A DNA stretch of 64,000 nt, taken from positions 62,001 through 126,000 of the forward strand of contig JAPSHX010000009.1 in NCBI GenBank assembly GCA_031179305.1. Reading direction: 5' to 3'. Positions 34,480 through 47,564 of this stretch are shown piece after piece. Positions within the stretch are counted from its first letter, which is position 1, and each line of letters begins with the position of its first letter. Below the pieces are notes generated by a model. That model was not told the DNA's origin. It saw only the letters and a list, made by a program, of their open reading frames with translations, and did no database searches. A program made the position numbers and the translations under genes. This DNA is from Paenarthrobacter sp. (GTDB lineage Bacteria; Actinomycetota; Actinomycetes; Actinomycetales; Micrococcaceae).

Positions 34480-34599
34480 CTAGTCCACCGTGTCGGTCGA
34501 CTTGCTCCAGACATCCTTCCGGGCTTCGGATTCCTGGGCTTTTTTATAGACCAGGACACCTGCGATTGCCGCTGCCACTACTACCAGCAACTTCTTCAC
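34480..34599 (-). CDS. DLW-39 family small membrane protein
   Basis: A 39-residue protein from GTG 34599 (gaggtgctt just upstream): a hydrophobic N-terminal helix KKLLVVVAAAIAGVLVYKK followed by AQESEARKDVWSKSTDTVD. Length is exactly 39 and a DVW tripeptide replaces DLW. The place between tRNA-Ile and tRNA-Ala downstream of gyrA is where this actinobacterial family is known. The function is unknown. Confidence 0.88.
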   Translation of the reverse strand: MKKLLVVVAAAIAGVLVYKKAQESEARKDVWSKSTDTVD

Positions 34600-34646
34600 A
34601 AGCACCTCATTCCGGTTCAGTTTTACCTGAACCTCTTTCGGTTCCG

Positions 34647-34720
34647 TGGGCGTACCAGGACTTGAACCTGGGACCTCTTCGTTATCAGCGAAGCGCTCTA
34701 ACCGCCTGAGCTATACGCCC
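34647..34720 (-). tRNA. tRNA-Ile (GAT anticodon)
   Basis: A 74-base cloverleaf on the reverse complement. Acceptor GGGCGTA pairs with TACGCCC. The D arm has AGCTCAGGCGGTTAGAGC. The anticodon loop CTGATAA gives GAT. The T arm is CAGG-TTCAAGT-CCTG. CCA is not encoded. Confidence 0.97.
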
Positions 34721-34833
34721 CGATGCCTCATCGGGCCGAGATATGACTGTACAGCACATCCCGGCCCGATCTCAAATCGAGGCAATTCCCCGGATGATTT
34801 CCGCCAATTTCAGCGTATTTTCGGGGATTTTTG

Positions 34834-35538
34834 TTAGTCGTCAGTCAGAGTGACACCAACGCCACCAACCAACGTTGCGGAAATGTTATACAGCACGGCC
34901 GAAAGCATGGAGAGTGCGGTCAACAGGACCACATTCACCACCGCGATGATGGTGGCAAACGATGCCACCTGGCCCAGTGAAGCAATCTTCTTCAGTTCGA
35001 ACCCACTGCCTTCGGAACCCGCCAAGGTGCCGAGAAGGCTATCCACCTGATTAAAGATGCCTGTGAGATCCAACACGGTCCAGAGAACAATTGCTGCCAC
35101 GACGGTGACGATGCCCAGTGCAACGGACAGCAGGAATGCCATCTTCAGCACCGACCAGGGGTCAACCTTGCTGACAAGGAGCCGCGCGCGGCGAACCTTT
35201 GCCTTCGGGGCCGGCTTCACGAGTCCCGGTCCACCTTGCGCAGGACGCTGGGCCGCGGTGCCTGCGGGTCGCTGGCCAGGCTGCGCAGGACGCTGGCCGG
35301 GAGCACCGGCGGGACGCTGAGCACCAGTGGCAGGACGCTGGCCGGGAGCACCAGCCGGTCGTTGCGCGGAGTTGGTGCCGCCTGCGGGACGTGCTCCTGC
35401 TGCTCCGGCACCGGAAGAACCGGCTCCGGGACGCTGCTGTGGCCGTGCAGGTGTTCCTGCCTGTGCGCTGCCCGAGGGCTGCCGGAGTCCGCCGGGGACA
35501 CCTGTGCTCGGCTTGGGATATGAGTCGGAATTACTCAC
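34834..35538 (-). CDS. DUF3566 membrane protein downstream of gyrA
   Basis: A 234-residue protein. The first ~110 residues are disordered and rich in Pro, Gly, Ala, Gln and Arg with near repeats of [11 protein letters not shown]. The DUF3566 domain (115-234) has two membrane helices: [29 protein letters not shown] and [23 protein letters not shown], ending [14 protein letters not shown]. Its start overlaps the gyrA stop by four bases, so it is coupled to gyrA, as in other actinobacteria, where a link to gyrase or ribosome-free expression control is not established. The repeat section could vary in length among strains. Confidence 0.9.
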   Translation of the reverse strand: MSNSDSYPKPSTGVPGGLRQPSGSAQAGTPARPQQRPGAGSSGAGAAGARPAGGTNSAQRPAGAPGQRPATGAQRPAGAPGQRPAQPGQRPAGTAAQRPAQGGPGLVKPAPKAKVRRARLLVSKVDPWSVLKMAFLLSVALGIVTVVAAIVLWTVLDLTGIFNQVDSLLGTLAGSEGSGFELKKIASLGQVASFATIIAVVNVVLLTALSMLSAVLYNISATLVGGVGVTLTDD

Positions 35539-38204
35539 TCGTTACCTCCGGTATTGTCTTCGTTCAGCTCCGCGCCCGTTTCGATTTCCGGGTCTGCGTC
35601 GTTTTCCGTTTCGTCCGTCACGGTCGCCTCGGAGGCGCCGTCGTTTGCAGCCAACGTTACGTCATCGTCGAGTCCGTCCTCGGATTCTTCGACTTCCAAG
35701 CCGCGTTCACTGTTGCGCGCAACTTCGATAATGCGGTCGTTCTTGTCCGGCTTGGCGAAGATGACACCCATGGTGTCGCGACCCTTGGCGGGGACGCCCG
35801 TCACGGCCGAGCGGACCACCTTGCCACCCTCCATGACCACCAGGACTTCATCCTCTTCCTGCACGATCAGGGCACCAACGAGGTCACCGCGGTCTTCAGC
35901 AAGCTTGGCCACCTTGATGCCCAGGCCACCACGGCCCTGCAACCGATACTCGTCCACGGCGGTCCGCTTGGCGTAGCCGCCCTCGGTCACGATGAAAACG
36001 AAAGAGCCGTCCTGAACTACGTCTGCGGCGAGCAGTTCGTCGTCTTCACGGAACTTCATACCGGTCACACCGGACGTGGCACGGCCCATGGGACGCAACG
36101 CATCGTCAGTGGCCGTGAAGCGGATGGACTGGCCCTTGCGTGACACCAGGAGGAGGTCATCGGTTTCACTGACCAACTGGGCCGAGACAAGCTCGTCCTC
36201 ATCGCGCAGGTTGATGGCTATGACGCCGGCCGTACGGTTGGTGTCATAGTCCTCCAACCGTGTCTTCTTGACCAAGCCGTTCTTGGTGGCCAGGACCAGG
36301 TACGGAGCCTGCTGGTAGTCCCTCAAGTCAAGGACCTGGGCGATGTGCTCATCAGGCTGGAAAGCCAGCAAGTTGGCAACGTGCTGGCCCTTGGCATCGC
36401 GGCCGGCTTCTGCCAGTTCGTAAGCCTTAGCCCGGTACACGCGTCCAAGGTTGGTGAAGAACAGCAACCAGTGGTGTGTGGTGGTAACGAAGAAGTGCTC
36501 CACCACGTCGTCGCCACGCAACTGCGCACCCTTGATGCCCTTGCCGCCACGCTGCTGCGAACGGTAGTTGTCGCTGCGGGTGCGCTTTACGTAGCCGCCA
36601 CGGGTGATGGTGACAACCATTTCCTCTTCGGGGATCAGGTCCTCCATGGACATGTCGCCATCGAAGCCCATCAGGATGTGCGTACGGCGGTCATCGCCGT
36701 GCTTGGCAACGATCTCCGCGAGTTCCTCGCTGATGATCTGGCGCTGGCGTTCCTCGGACGCAAGGATCGCGTTGTATTCCTGGATCATCGCTTCGAGCTC
36801 GGAGTGGCGGTCCTGGATCTTCTGGCGTTCCAGGGCAGCCAAACGGCGCAGCTGCATGTCCAGGATGGCGCGGGCCTGGAGTTCGTCGATCTCCAGGAGC
36901 TCCATGAGTCCCTCGCGGGCCGCTTCCGTGGTGTTGGAGGCGCGGATAAGCGCAATGACTTCGTCCAGCATGTCCAGTGCCTTAAGGAGTGCACGCAGAA
37001 TGTGCGCTTCTTCCTCGGCCTTGCGCAAGCGGTAGCGGGTGCGTCGAGCAATGACGTCCATCTGGTGCGCAACCCAGTGCCGGATGAAGGCATCCAGGCT
37101 AAGCGTGCGCGGGACGCCGTCGACGATTGCCAGCATGTTCGCCGAGAAATTGTCCTGCAGCTGCGTGTGCTTGTACAGGTTGTTGAGGACCACCTTGGCC
37201 ACGGCATCACGCTTGAGCACGATCACAAGGCGCTGGCCGGTGCGGCCCGAGGTTTCATCGCGGAGGTCCGCGATGCCCTGGATCTTGCCGTCCTTGACCA
37301 GTTCGGCAATCTTGATGGCCAGGTTGTCCGGGTTGGCCTGGTACGGAAGCTCTGTCACCACCAGGCACGTGCGGCCTTGGAGTTCCTCCACATTGACGAC
37401 GGCCCGCATGGTGATGGAACCGCGGCCGGTTCGGTAGGCGTCTTCGATGCCCTTGTGGCCCAGAATGGTGGCGCCCGTGGGGAAGTCGGGGCCCTTGATA
37501 CGCAGCAGTAGTGCTTCGAGAAGCTCTTCGCGCGTGGCGGTGGGGTTTTCGAGCGCCCACTGCACGCCTTCGGCCACCTCACGAAGGTTGTGCGGCGGAA
37601 TGTTGGTGGCCATGCCGACGGCGATACCCGATGAACCGTTGACCAGCAGGTTGGGGAAACGCGCCGGCAGGATGGTGGGTTCCTGGTTCTTGCCGTCGTA
37701 GTTGTCCTGGAAGTCGACGGTTTCCTCGTCGATGTCGCGGACCATTTCCATAGCCAGCTGGGCCATCTTGGTTTCGGTGTAACGCGGTGCAGCCGCGCCG
37801 TCGTTACCGGGCGAACCGAAGTTGCCTTGGCCTAGTGCCAGCGGGTAGCGCATGGTCCAGTCCTGGATCAGGCGGACCAGGGCATCATAAATCGCCATGT
37901 CGCCGTGGGGGTGGTACGTACCCATGACGTCGCCCACAACGCGGGCGCACTTGTTAAAAGAGCGGTCGGGGCGGTATCCGCCGTCGAACATTGCGTACAA
38001 AACGCGGCGGTGCACCGGCTTGAGGCCATCGCGGACATCCGGGAGGGCTCGGCCGACGATAACGGCCATGGCGTAGTCCAGGTAGGACCGCTGCATTTCC
38101 GTCTGCAGGTCCACCTGTTCCACACGGTCAGTCAGCACATCGCCCTCAAGGATGACGTCATCGGCGTTGGATTCCGCCGGGACTTCGGGAGTTTCGTCAC
38201 TCAT
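35535..38204 (-). CDS. gyrA: DNA gyrase subunit A
   Basis: An 889-residue gyrase A subunit, slightly longer than usual because of an acidic C-terminal tail. The catalytic tyrosine is Y142 (APRYTETKM). The quinolone region is [17 protein letters not shown] (97-113), where Met103-Ala104 replace the Ser83-Ala84 of E. coli and Ala90-Ser91 of M. tuberculosis. The C-terminal DNA-wrapping domain has the GyrA box [10 protein letters not shown] and six beta-pinwheel blades. With GyrB it introduces negative supercoils. It is 63 bases downstream of gyrB in the origin operon. Confidence 0.98.
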   Translation of the reverse strand: MSDETPEVPAESNADDVILEGDVLTDRVEQVDLQTEMQRSYLDYAMAVIVGRALPDVRDGLKPVHRRVLYAMFDGGYRPDRSFNKCARVVGDVMGTYHPHGDMAIYDALVRLIQDWTMRYPLALGQGNFGSPGNDGAAAPRYTETKMAQLAMEMVRDIDEETVDFQDNYDGKNQEPTILPARFPNLLVNGSSGIAVGMATNIPPHNLREVAEGVQWALENPTATREELLEALLLRIKGPDFPTGATILGHKGIEDAYRTGRGSITMRAVVNVEELQGRTCLVVTELPYQANPDNLAIKIAELVKDGKIQGIADLRDETSGRTGQRLVIVLKRDAVAKVVLNNLYKHTQLQDNFSANMLAIVDGVPRTLSLDAFIRHWVAHQMDVIARRTRYRLRKAEEEAHILRALLKALDMLDEVIALIRASNTTEAAREGLMELLEIDELQARAILDMQLRRLAALERQKIQDRHSELEAMIQEYNAILASEERQRQIISEELAEIVAKHGDDRRTHILMGFDGDMSMEDLIPEEEMVVTITRGGYVKRTRSDNYRSQQRGGKGIKGAQLRGDDVVEHFFVTTTHHWLLFFTNLGRVYRAKAYELAEAGRDAKGQHVANLLAFQPDEHIAQVLDLRDYQQAPYLVLATKNGLVKKTRLEDYDTNRTAGVIAINLRDEDELVSAQLVSETDDLLLVSRKGQSIRFTATDDALRPMGRATSGVTGMKFREDDELLAADVVQDGSFVFIVTEGGYAKRTAVDEYRLQGRGGLGIKVAKLAEDRGDLVGALIVQEEDEVLVVMEGGKVVRSAVTGVPAKGRDTMGVIFAKPDKNDRIIEVARNSERGLEVEESEDGLDDDVTLAANDGASEATVTDETENDADPEIETGAELNEDNTGGNE

Positions 38205-38267
38205 AATCTAAGGTTTCCGTTTCAGGTATATGTCAGTTCTGGAATATTCAGGTGCCCTTGTGGGCCC

Positions 38268-40682
<2,415 letters not shown>

Positions 40683-41237
40683 TTAGCCGTATGTGTCTCT
40701 CGGTCCGCGACCGTTAACGCTGCGACCGCCTTTTCGCCAACTTGGAGCTGAAGGTCCCAGCACCTGAATACTGGTAACCACTCCTTCGCCCAGTTCATTG
40801 CGGAACATCTCCAAGAGGCTGGTGCTCAACAGCCGCAGCTGCGTGGCCCAGGCCGTGGAGTCGCAACGAACGTGAAGGGTGGTGTCGGTGAAACTCTCCG
40901 GAGTGCAATGGGCGGAGATATCCGGCCCCACCAAAGTCTCCCACTCCGCCATGACCGAGCCGACCGCCACAGGAGATGTCCAACCGCGTTCGGCCACCAA
41001 ACGACCTACTACTTTTCCAAGTCCCAAGGGATCACGGCCGCTGCCGTGGAATTGGGTGAAGCCCCTGGTATCCCGCAGCCCTTTACGTTTCGGAGCGGAT
41101 CCAGGCCTCGGTGCGCGTTGCCGTACTTCGCCGCGGGCAGCTGCCGCTTCGCGCATCCGGTTCAACGCCGCTTGGGCAGCGTCAATTTCATCCGGCTCAC
41201 GGCCGGGTTGAAGTCCGTCGTGGCTATCCTTCGCCAT
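40683..41237 (-). CDS. dciA: DciA-type helicase-loading protein (DUF721)
   Basis: A 184-residue protein from ATG 41237, overlapping the recF stop by 14 bases. The basic N-terminal half contains [16 protein letters not shown] and [35 protein letters not shown]. The DUF721 KH-like fold (80-165) has [46 protein letters not shown]. In bacteria without DnaC/DnaI this family loads the replicative helicase DnaB. Its place between recF and gyrB is the conserved actinobacterial one. Confidence 0.92.
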   Translation of the reverse strand: MAKDSHDGLQPGREPDEIDAAQAALNRMREAAAARGEVRQRAPRPGSAPKRKGLRDTRGFTQFHGSGRDPLGLGKVVGRLVAERGWTSPVAVGSVMAEWETLVGPDISAHCTPESFTDTTLHVRCDSTAWATQLRLLSTSLLEMFRNELGEGVVTSIQVLGPSAPSWRKGGRSVNGRGPRDTYG

Positions 41238-42417
41238 CGATGCCTCCCGGAACAACGGTTACGCGCCGTCCGGCCAGCTCCTCGGGAATATCGGCATCGA
41301 CGGCGGCAGTCACCAACACTTGCTCGGCACGGGCGACTATTGCAGCCAGTTTACGCCGACGCTGGACATCGAGTTCGGCGAAAACGTCGTCGAGGATGAG
41401 AATCGGCGCGGTGCCACCGGTTCGGGCGTCATCCAACATCACATAGTAGGAAGCCAGGCGCAGAGACAGGCACATGGACCACGTTTCACCGTGAGACGCA
41501 TAACCCTTGGCAGGGGCCTGTCCCAAAACAAGTTCCAATTCGTCCCGGTGCGGACCTACCAGGGAGATGCCGCGTTCCAGTTCCTTTTTCCTTGACGCTG
41601 CAAAGGCCTGGATGTAGCGCTCCGTGAGTTCGTCAACGGATAGCAGCCGGAGGTCATCACCCGACGCCGAAGGCTCTGTTCCCTGGTCGGCCGGCCCGCC
41701 GTCGTCGTCCAGTACACCCCGAATGGTTGAGCGATAGACAGCTCCCGCATCCTTTGAGCCATCAGTGAGTTGGGCATAAGCGCTGTTCAGGTGGGGACGC
41801 AAGCGCTCCACAAGTTCCAGGCGTGCGTGCAGGAGCTCCGCGCCGGCACGGGCCATGTGCTGATCCCAGACATCCAGGGTTGCCTCGTGCCCGGCGGTGA
41901 ACTTGCCGGCACGGGCCGATTTCAACAGGGCATTGCGTTGCTTCAACACACGGTCATAGTCGCTGCGGGTTGCGGCGTGCCGTGGAACGAGGCTCACCAG
42001 CAGCTCGTCCAGGAAGCGCCTCCGGTTCGAAGGATCGCCCTTGACCAGCGCTAAATCCTCGGGTGCGAACAAGACCGTTTGGCAGATTCCCAAAATGTCC
42101 CTGGCCCGGACCGGGTTGCTGCGGTTGATGCGTCCCCGGTTCGCCCGTCCGGAATTGATTTCAAGCTCGATGACCGTTGACTGCTCGCCACGGACGAGCT
42201 TCGCCCGGATCATGGCGCGCTCCGTGCCGAAACGAAGAAGCGGAGCGTCCGTGCTGACCCGGTGGGAACTCAACGTGGCCAGATACCCGATGGCTTCCAT
42301 GAGATTGGTCTTGCCGATTCCGTTGGAACCCACCAAGACCGTCACGCCGGGGCCGAGTTTCAGGTCGACCTGTGCATAGCTTCGGAAATCCGTCAGCGAA
42401 AGATGTTCGAGGTACAC
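41224..42417 (-). CDS. recF: DNA replication and repair protein RecF
   Basis: A 397-residue ABC-type ATPase from GTG 42417 ([14 protein letters not shown]). Walker A is GSNGIGKT (30-37), the signature motif lies near [15 protein letters not shown], and Walker B is [13 protein letters not shown]. RecF recognises gapped DNA and helps load RecA for repair of stalled forks. It stands in the usual place after dnaN and gnd. The frame continues upstream to 42603 over the end of gnd, but the GTG start matches the family N-terminus. Confidence 0.96.
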   Translation of the reverse strand: MYLEHLSLTDFRSYAQVDLKLGPGVTVLVGSNGIGKTNLMEAIGYLATLSSHRVSTDAPLLRFGTERAMIRAKLVRGEQSTVIELEINSGRANRGRINRSNPVRARDILGICQTVLFAPEDLALVKGDPSNRRRFLDELLVSLVPRHAATRSDYDRVLKQRNALLKSARAGKFTAGHEATLDVWDQHMARAGAELLHARLELVERLRPHLNSAYAQLTDGSKDAGAVYRSTIRGVLDDDGGPADQGTEPSASGDDLRLLSVDELTERYIQAFAASRKKELERGISLVGPHRDELELVLGQAPAKGYASHGETWSMCLSLRLASYYVMLDDARTGGTAPILILDDVFAELDVQRRRKLAAIVARAEQVLVTAAVDADIPEELAGRRVTVVPGGIDGEG

Positions 42418-42440
42418 GCCGTTTGCAGGACTCCTGCGGC

Positions 42441-43325
42441 CTAGTTGGCCGGACGGGTGGCGTGTCCGCCGAACTGGTGGCGCAATGCGGAAACCATCTT
42501 CATGGCAGGTGAATTGTCTTCGCGGGAAGCAAAGCGGGCAAAGAGCGCAGCAGTGATTGCGGGTGCGGGCACAGCGTTGGCGATTGCTTCTTCCACGGTC
42601 CAACGGCCTTCGCCGGAGTCCTCGACGTAGTCATCGATCGAAGCCAAGCCCGGATCTTCGTCGAGGGCCTTGACCATGAGATCCAAGAGCCAGGAGCGGA
42701 CAACCGTGCCCTTTTGCCACGCACGGAAAGTCCCCGGAAGGTCCTTCACGATGTCCTTCGCAGCCAGCAGTTCGTAGCCCTCGGCGTATGCCTGCATGAG
42801 GCCGTACTCGATGCCGTTGTGAACCATCTTGGCGTAGTGTCCGGCACCAACTCCACCAACGTGGACGAAGCTGTCTGCCCGTTCACCTTCGGGACGGAGT
42901 GCATCGAAAACCGGCATGGCCAGTTCGATGTCCTCGTCGGCACCACCTGCCATGAGGCCGTAACCGTTCTGGAGGCCCCAAACACCGCCTGATACACCGC
43001 AATCCGCGAAGCGGATGCTCTTTTCGGCGAGTGCAGCAGCGTGCTTCTGGTCTTCCGTGAACCGTGAGTTTCCGCCGTCGATAACCAAGTCGCCCGGACT
43101 CAGCTTCTCTCCTAGCTCCGTCACGACGGCATCAGTAATCTCACCCGACGGGACCATCACCCACACCAGCCGTGGCGTTGGCAAAGCAGCGATGAGTTCA
43201 TCCACTGACATGACATCCGTGACATCCGGATTGCGATCAAAGCCTGTGACCTCAATGCCGCCGTTTCGCATGCGTTCCCGCATGTTGAAACCCATTTTTC
43301 CGAGGCCGATCAGTCCGATGTGCAC
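42441..43325 (-). CDS. gnd: 6-phosphogluconate dehydrogenase, short (GntZ/YqeC) type
   Basis: A 294-residue decarboxylating dehydrogenase from GTG 43325. The NAD(P) fold begins [19 protein letters not shown], followed by the substrate motif [13 protein letters not shown], the catalytic lysine region [26 protein letters not shown] and a short C-terminal domain ending [11 protein letters not shown]. It belongs to the short class of about 300 residues, not the 470-residue class, and is often NAD-linked. It converts 6-phosphogluconate to ribulose 5-phosphate and CO2. A gnd gene between dnaN and recF is an actinobacterial marker. Confidence 0.95.
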   Translation of the reverse strand: MHIGLIGLGKMGFNMRERMRNGGIEVTGFDRNPDVTDVMSVDELIAALPTPRLVWVMVPSGEITDAVVTELGEKLSPGDLVIDGGNSRFTEDQKHAAALAEKSIRFADCGVSGGVWGLQNGYGLMAGGADEDIELAMPVFDALRPEGERADSFVHVGGVGAGHYAKMVHNGIEYGLMQAYAEGYELLAAKDIVKDLPGTFRAWQKGTVVRSWLLDLMVKALDEDPGLASIDDYVEDSGEGRWTVEEAIANAVPAPAITAALFARFASREDNSPAMKMVSALRHQFGGHATRPAN

Positions 43326-43390
43326 AGTGTGAACTCTTTTCTGTGGAGGTGGCGGGAGACGGTACCGGGCTGGGGCCAATTGGCTCGCAG

Positions 43391-44515
43391 CTAGTTGGGA
43401 AGGCGGACCGGCATCACTAGGTAGCGGTAGTCATCCTGGTCTTCGCCGTCTGCTTCAGCCTGGGCCGTGATCATGGCCGGTTTCGGGGCGGTGGTAAAGG
43501 AGAATCGAACGTATTTGGTTTCGATGACGCTCAAGCCTTCAACCAAGTAGTGCGGGTTGAAGGCAACCGTGATGTCTTCACCGGAAAGCTGGGCTTCCAG
43601 CTCCTCGGAAGCCTGAGCATCTTCACCAGTACCGGCGTCGAGATTCAGTAGTCCTTGGGTGAAGGCAAGACGGACCGGGGTGTTTCGCTCGGCCACGAGC
43701 GAGACACGGCGAACGGCCTCAACGAGCTCCTGGGTCTGGACTGTTGCGTGGATCGGCGTGGAATCGGGGAAAAGTGAGCGGATCTTGGGGTAGTCGCCGT
43801 CAACCAGAAGCGAAGTGGTGGTTCGTCCGCCACTTTCGAAGCCAATGAGACGGCTGTCGTCGTCAGCAAGGGCGAGGTTGATGTCTCCACTGCCACCCAG
43901 GGTTTTGGCTACTTCGTTCAGGGTTTTGGACTTGACCAGAGCGCTGGTAGAGATGCCCGGAGTTACAGGCTTCCACGGGACCTCGCGCATGGCGAGGCGG
44001 TAGCGGTCCGTGGCAAGGAGTGTGATGAGGTCATCCTCGATCTCCATGCGGACGCCGGTGAGGATCGGCAGGGTGTCATCCTTGCTTGCTGCAATGATCA
44101 CCTGCGAAACGGCCTGGGCGAAAGCGTCACCCGGCAGGGTACCGCTGATCGCGGGAAGGGCCGGAAGGGCGGGGTACTCAGTCTCCGGCATGGTAGCCAG
44201 GTGGAAGCTGCTTCGGCGGCAGGTGAGAGTGACCTTGCTGCCATCTGTCTCGACGTCGACAGGAGCCGACGGAAGGCTGCGGCAGATGTCTGCCAACAAG
44301 CGACCGGACACCAGGATGGTGCCTTCAACAGCGATATCCGCGGGGATTTCCAAACGGGCTGAGGTCTCATAGTCAAAGCTGGACAGGCTAACGGTTCCCG
44401 CCTCGGCTTTGAGGAGGAGGCCGGAAAGCACAGGTACGGGCGGCCGCGGAGACAACGACCGCGCGGTCCACGTAACGGCTTCTGCCAGGACGTCGCGGTC
44501 GACTCTGAACTTCAC
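43391..44515 (-). CDS. dnaN: DNA polymerase III beta subunit (sliding clamp)
   Basis: A 374-residue clamp from GTG 44515 (MKFRVDRDVLAEAVTWTARSL). The three clamp domains are visible; typical segments are PVPVLSGLLLKA, ETEYPALP and FNPHYLVEGL with the peptide-binding C-terminus YRYLVMPVRLPN. The dimeric ring holds polymerase on DNA and is the hub for repair proteins. It follows dnaA across the 575-base origin spacer. Confidence 0.97.
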   Translation of the reverse strand: MKFRVDRDVLAEAVTWTARSLSPRPPVPVLSGLLLKAEAGTVSLSSFDYETSARLEIPADIAVEGTILVSGRLLADICRSLPSAPVDVETDGSKVTLTCRRSSFHLATMPETEYPALPALPAISGTLPGDAFAQAVSQVIIAASKDDTLPILTGVRMEIEDDLITLLATDRYRLAMREVPWKPVTPGISTSALVKSKTLNEVAKTLGGSGDINLALADDDSRLIGFESGGRTTTSLLVDGDYPKIRSLFPDSTPIHATVQTQELVEAVRRVSLVAERNTPVRLAFTQGLLNLDAGTGEDAQASEELEAQLSGEDITVAFNPHYLVEGLSVIETKYVRFSFTTAPKPAMITAQAEADGEDQDDYRYLVMPVRLPN

Positions 44516-45090
44516 GGAAGGGTGCCGCCTTTCATTGCTGCTGCCATGTAGTAGCTGCGGCTTCCTGCTTGGAAGTCGCTAAAACTTCGCAGTCCTGCAC
44601 CGGAACCTGCATGGTCCGCACTTAGCGAACTACAAGAAGGCTTGAGGATGGGAGCGCTGCTGACAGCTTAGCCGGAAGATCTGCGATTAACCCATCCCTG
44701 TCGGGCAGGACTCCCCGTATGTGGACAGTGCGGGCCGGCCACGGCCTGGCTGTTGGTCTGCAGTTTTGCGGGACTGGATCGGTGGCAGAACGAGATTGTT
44801 ATTTGAGGGATTTCAATTTTTTGGGATTCGTAGTGTTAATAACTGCTGTGGAAACTGTGGATAACCCGATCTCACCGCGTCGTTCCGGGGTTAAGCCCTG
44901 TTCACGGATTGTGCGTTAACTGGGTTTTAAACAGGGTGTGGATGGGGACAACTCCCAGGACGGTTTTTAACGATCCACAGATGGCTTAAGGGTTTTAAGC
45001 CCATTAACCGCGCTTGTCCCCTTAAGTATCCACAGGCTTATCCACATGCACCTGTTAATAAGGTATGTAGTGCGGGGCGCAGTGTGGATT
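44516..45090. other. oriC: oriC spacer between dnaA and dnaN
   Basis: Gene-free 575 bases. Exact DnaA boxes are at 44856-44864 (TGTGGATAA) and 45038-45046 (TTATCCACA), with near matches at 45026 (GTATCCACA), 44971 and 44937. The run at about 44792-44845 is very AT-rich (ATTGTTATTT, CAATTTTTTGG, GTTAATAACTG) and is the best unwinding-element candidate. A second run of TTTTAA/TTAA words spans 44918-45008. Position and strand switch of flanking genes mark this as the chromosomal origin. Confidence 0.85.
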
Positions 45091-46509
45091 TCAGGAGTCC
45101 CGCTGCTGCTGTTTGATGCGGTTGGTCAGCTCGGTGACCTGGTTGTAAATCACACGACGCTCGGCCATCAGCTCGCGGATCTTGCGGTCCGCGTGGATGA
45201 CAGTGGTATGGTCGCGCCCGCCGAGCTCCTGGCCGATCTTGGGCAGGGACATGTCCGTCAGCTCGCGGCAGAGGTACATGGCGATCTGCCGGGCCGTCAC
45301 CAGAGTGCGTGTACGGGACTTGCTGCAGAGCTCTTCCATGCTGAGCTTGAAGTAGTCAGCTGTCTGGTCCAGGATCTGCTTCGCCGTGATTTCCTGGGCA
45401 CCGTCGTCGGTGATGAGGTCCTTCAGAACCATCTCAGCGAGGGCCACGTCCACAGGTTGGCGGTTGAGGCTCGCGAACGCCGTGACGCGGATCAGCGCGC
45501 CTTCAAGTTCGCGGATGTTGCTGGAGATCTTGGAAGCGATGTACTCCAAGGCATCGTCCGGCGCGGAGAGACCCTCGCTGAGGCCCTTCTTGCGAAGGAT
45601 CGCGATACGGGTCTCCAGTTCAGGGGGCTGGATATCCGTCAGGAGGCCCCATTCGAAACGGGATGTCATACGGTCTTCGAAGCCAGCCAGCATTTTAGGC
45701 GGCTGATCGGAGGTGATGACAACCTGCTTGTTGGCGTTGTGCAGGGCATTGAACGTGTGGAAGAACTCTTCCTGGGTCCGGTCCTTGCCCGCCAGGAACT
45801 GGATGTCATCGATCAGGAGCACGTCCACGTTGCGGTACGTGGTCTTGAAGCTGGTGCCTTCGTCATCGCGGATGGAGTTGATGAAGTCGTTGGTGAACTC
45901 TTCCGAGTTGACGTAGCGGACCCGGATGCCGCTGTAGAGCCGGCGGGCATAGTGTCCGATTGCGTGAAGCAGGTGGGTCTTGCCCAAACCTGAATCGCCA
46001 TAGATGAACAAAGGGTTGTAAGCCTTAGCCGGAGCTTCAGCCACGGCCACTGCGGCCGCGTGGGCAAAGCGGTTCGATGAACCGATCACAAAAGTATCGA
46101 AGATGTACTTCGGGTTCAGTCTGCCGAACTCATGCGAGGTACTCGGTGGTGTGGGCTGCGGTTTCGGTTCGGCGAAATCGGATACTGCGGAAAGCTCGAC
46201 GGCGGGTTCGGGCTCTGAATGGACAGGTACCAGATCGGTGTCCACATCGATTGCACAGCGGATGTCATCCGAGAAGACATTGCGGAGGGCATCGTCCAAG
46301 GCATCCTTAACCTGCGTCTGAAGGACCTCGCGGGTAAGTTCATTGGGGACGGCCACCAGCAAGGTTGAACCGATGAGGCCCTGTGCCTGGGCGAGGATGA
46401 CGAAACCGCGCTGACGGGGTGAGACCCGGTCGTCTTGTTCCATGAGGCTCAGCACCCTGCGCCAGGAACTTCCGACAGTGTTGGCGTGGTTGGCTTCGTC
46501 TACTGTCAT
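45091..46509 (-). CDS. dnaA: Chromosomal replication initiator DnaA
   Basis: A 472-residue initiator starting at ATG 46509 (the codon before it is TTG and less likely). Domain I covers about 1-90, and a Pro/Glu linker spans 95-125. The AAA+ domain has Walker A GDSGLGKT (171-178) and Walker [14 protein letters not shown]. Domain IV carries the box-binding signature [15 protein letters not shown]. It melts oriC and loads the helicase. DnaA boxes lie both upstream and downstream, so it is probably self-regulated. Confidence 0.98.
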   Translation of the reverse strand: MTVDEANHANTVGSSWRRVLSLMEQDDRVSPRQRGFVILAQAQGLIGSTLLVAVPNELTREVLQTQVKDALDDALRNVFSDDIRCAIDVDTDLVPVHSEPEPAVELSAVSDFAEPKPQPTPPSTSHEFGRLNPKYIFDTFVIGSSNRFAHAAAVAVAEAPAKAYNPLFIYGDSGLGKTHLLHAIGHYARRLYSGIRVRYVNSEEFTNDFINSIRDDEGTSFKTTYRNVDVLLIDDIQFLAGKDRTQEEFFHTFNALHNANKQVVITSDQPPKMLAGFEDRMTSRFEWGLLTDIQPPELETRIAILRKKGLSEGLSAPDDALEYIASKISSNIRELEGALIRVTAFASLNRQPVDVALAEMVLKDLITDDGAQEITAKQILDQTADYFKLSMEELCSKSRTRTLVTARQIAMYLCRELTDMSLPKIGQELGGRDHTTVIHADRKIRELMAERRVIYNQVTELTNRIKQQQRDS

Positions 46510-46974
46510 CAATCAGTTCCTAAATACTTGCTTGCCGGCGTTGCTGGCAGCCGAAGTGTCTCCGGCGGCGCTGTTCTGGGCGATAATCCACAGAGTTATA
46601 CACAGCGGGTGGACATTGGGCTACTGAGCCACTCTAGGGGATGAATTCCTTAGAAGATAGCTGGGAAGTTGCCTGTGGATAATTACACGGTTGTGGTTCT
46701 CAAATGCGCCCTGTGAGCCACTTCATCCACAGGCTGGGAACGTCACTTGGACACAGCTGTGGATAGCTCTGCGGCAGGCTCCCGGTTTGACTGTGGGTGC
46801 CTTTTTGCCCTAACGTTGTGAAGTCCTTTGTGTCCGCTTTTGAGATCAGTTGTAAGTCCGTACGTTCAACGTACGGAAGGCAACGGCGGCAGGCACATAC
46901 AAAACTTAGCGTCGGCCAGTTCTTCCCCTTTTTTGATCGGGTGGGCGCACCTTTGATCCACTGGAGTAACTAAC
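46510..46974. promoter_or_regulatory. dnaA-rpmH divergent spacer with DnaA boxes
   Basis: 465 gene-free bases holding the promoters of dnaA and of the rpmH operon. DnaA boxes: TTATACACA at 46596, exact TGTGGATAA at 46674, and one-mismatch copies at 46584, 46723 and 46758. They probably regulate dnaA and may belong to a two-part origin together with the dnaA-dnaN spacer. A perfect palindrome lies at 46858-46876. Confidence 0.72.
46858..46876. promoter_or_regulatory. Perfect 19-bp palindrome upstream of rpmH
   Basis: CCGTACGTTCAACGTACGG is symmetric around a central C. It lies 99 bases before the rpmH start, with no T-run after it, so a protein-binding site is likelier than a terminator. The binding protein is unknown. 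Confidence 0.6.
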
Positions 46975-47112
46975 GTGAGCAAGCGGACTTTTCAGCCGAA
47001 TAACCGCCGTCGGGCCAAGAAGCACGGCTTCCGCCTTCGTATGCGCACCCGTGCCGGCCGCGCCATCCTGGCTGCCCGTCGCGGCAAGGGCCGCGTCGAA
47101 CTGTCGGCGTAA
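46975..47112 (+). CDS. rpmH: 50S ribosomal protein L34
   Basis: Forty-five residues from GTG 46975: [19 protein letters not shown], then [21 protein letters not shown] and VELSA. This is the full-length actinobacterial L34, with the invariant [21 protein letters not shown] core. A ggag site precedes the GTG. It starts the plus-strand arm that diverges from dnaA. Confidence 0.98.
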   Translation: MSKRTFQPNNRRRAKKHGFRLRMRTRAGRAILAARRGKGRVELSA

Positions 47113-47153
47113 ATAACTGACTTGTCGGTCAGGGTCTTTTCGCGGGTTCGACG

Positions 47154-47564
47154 GTGCTAGCCACCCCTAACCGTCTGCGGGCGTCTACCGACTTTTCAAC
47201 AACTGTACGTTCCGGCGTCCGCAATGGACGCCGGAACTTAGTGTTATATACGGCCTCTATCGGGGCCGGGGAGCCGAGTCGAATCGGCTTCATTGTCTCC
47301 AAAGCCGTCGGGAACGCCGTGACCAGGAACCTCGTTAAGAGGAGACTGAGAGAAGCAGGCGCACTGTCCTTGCACACGCATGGAACGGGTCTGGCGGTAG
47401 TAGTCCGGGCGCTGCCCGCAGCTGCAACAGCCAGCTGGGAGCAGTTGCTCTCGGACTACAACGCCGCACTGGCAGTGACGACGAAGCGATTGGGTGGCTC
47501 AGCTCCACGCAACGCTTCGACCGAACACAACGGCACCACAACGGAAGGGACACCGCGTGCATGA
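47154..47564 (+). CDS. rnpA: Ribonuclease P protein component
   Basis: A 136-residue protein beginning with GTG 47154. The RNR-type core is RIGFIVSKAVGNAVTRNLVKRRLREA (residues 43-68), which binds the catalytic RNase P RNA, used in tRNA 5' maturation. The C-terminal 25 residues are a variable Thr/Asn-rich tail. It is 41 bases after rpmH and overlaps yidD by eight bases. Confidence 0.96.
   Translation: MLATPNRLRASTDFSTTVRSGVRNGRRNLVLYTASIGAGEPSRIGFIVSKAVGNAVTRNLVKRRLREAGALSLHTHGTGLAVVVRALPAAATASWEQLLSDYNAALAVTTKRLGGSAPRNASTEHNGTTTEGTPRA

Noticed and set aside
36345..37511. Plus-strand open frame of 388 codons
   Set aside because: It is antisense to gyrA and has no start signal or known domain.
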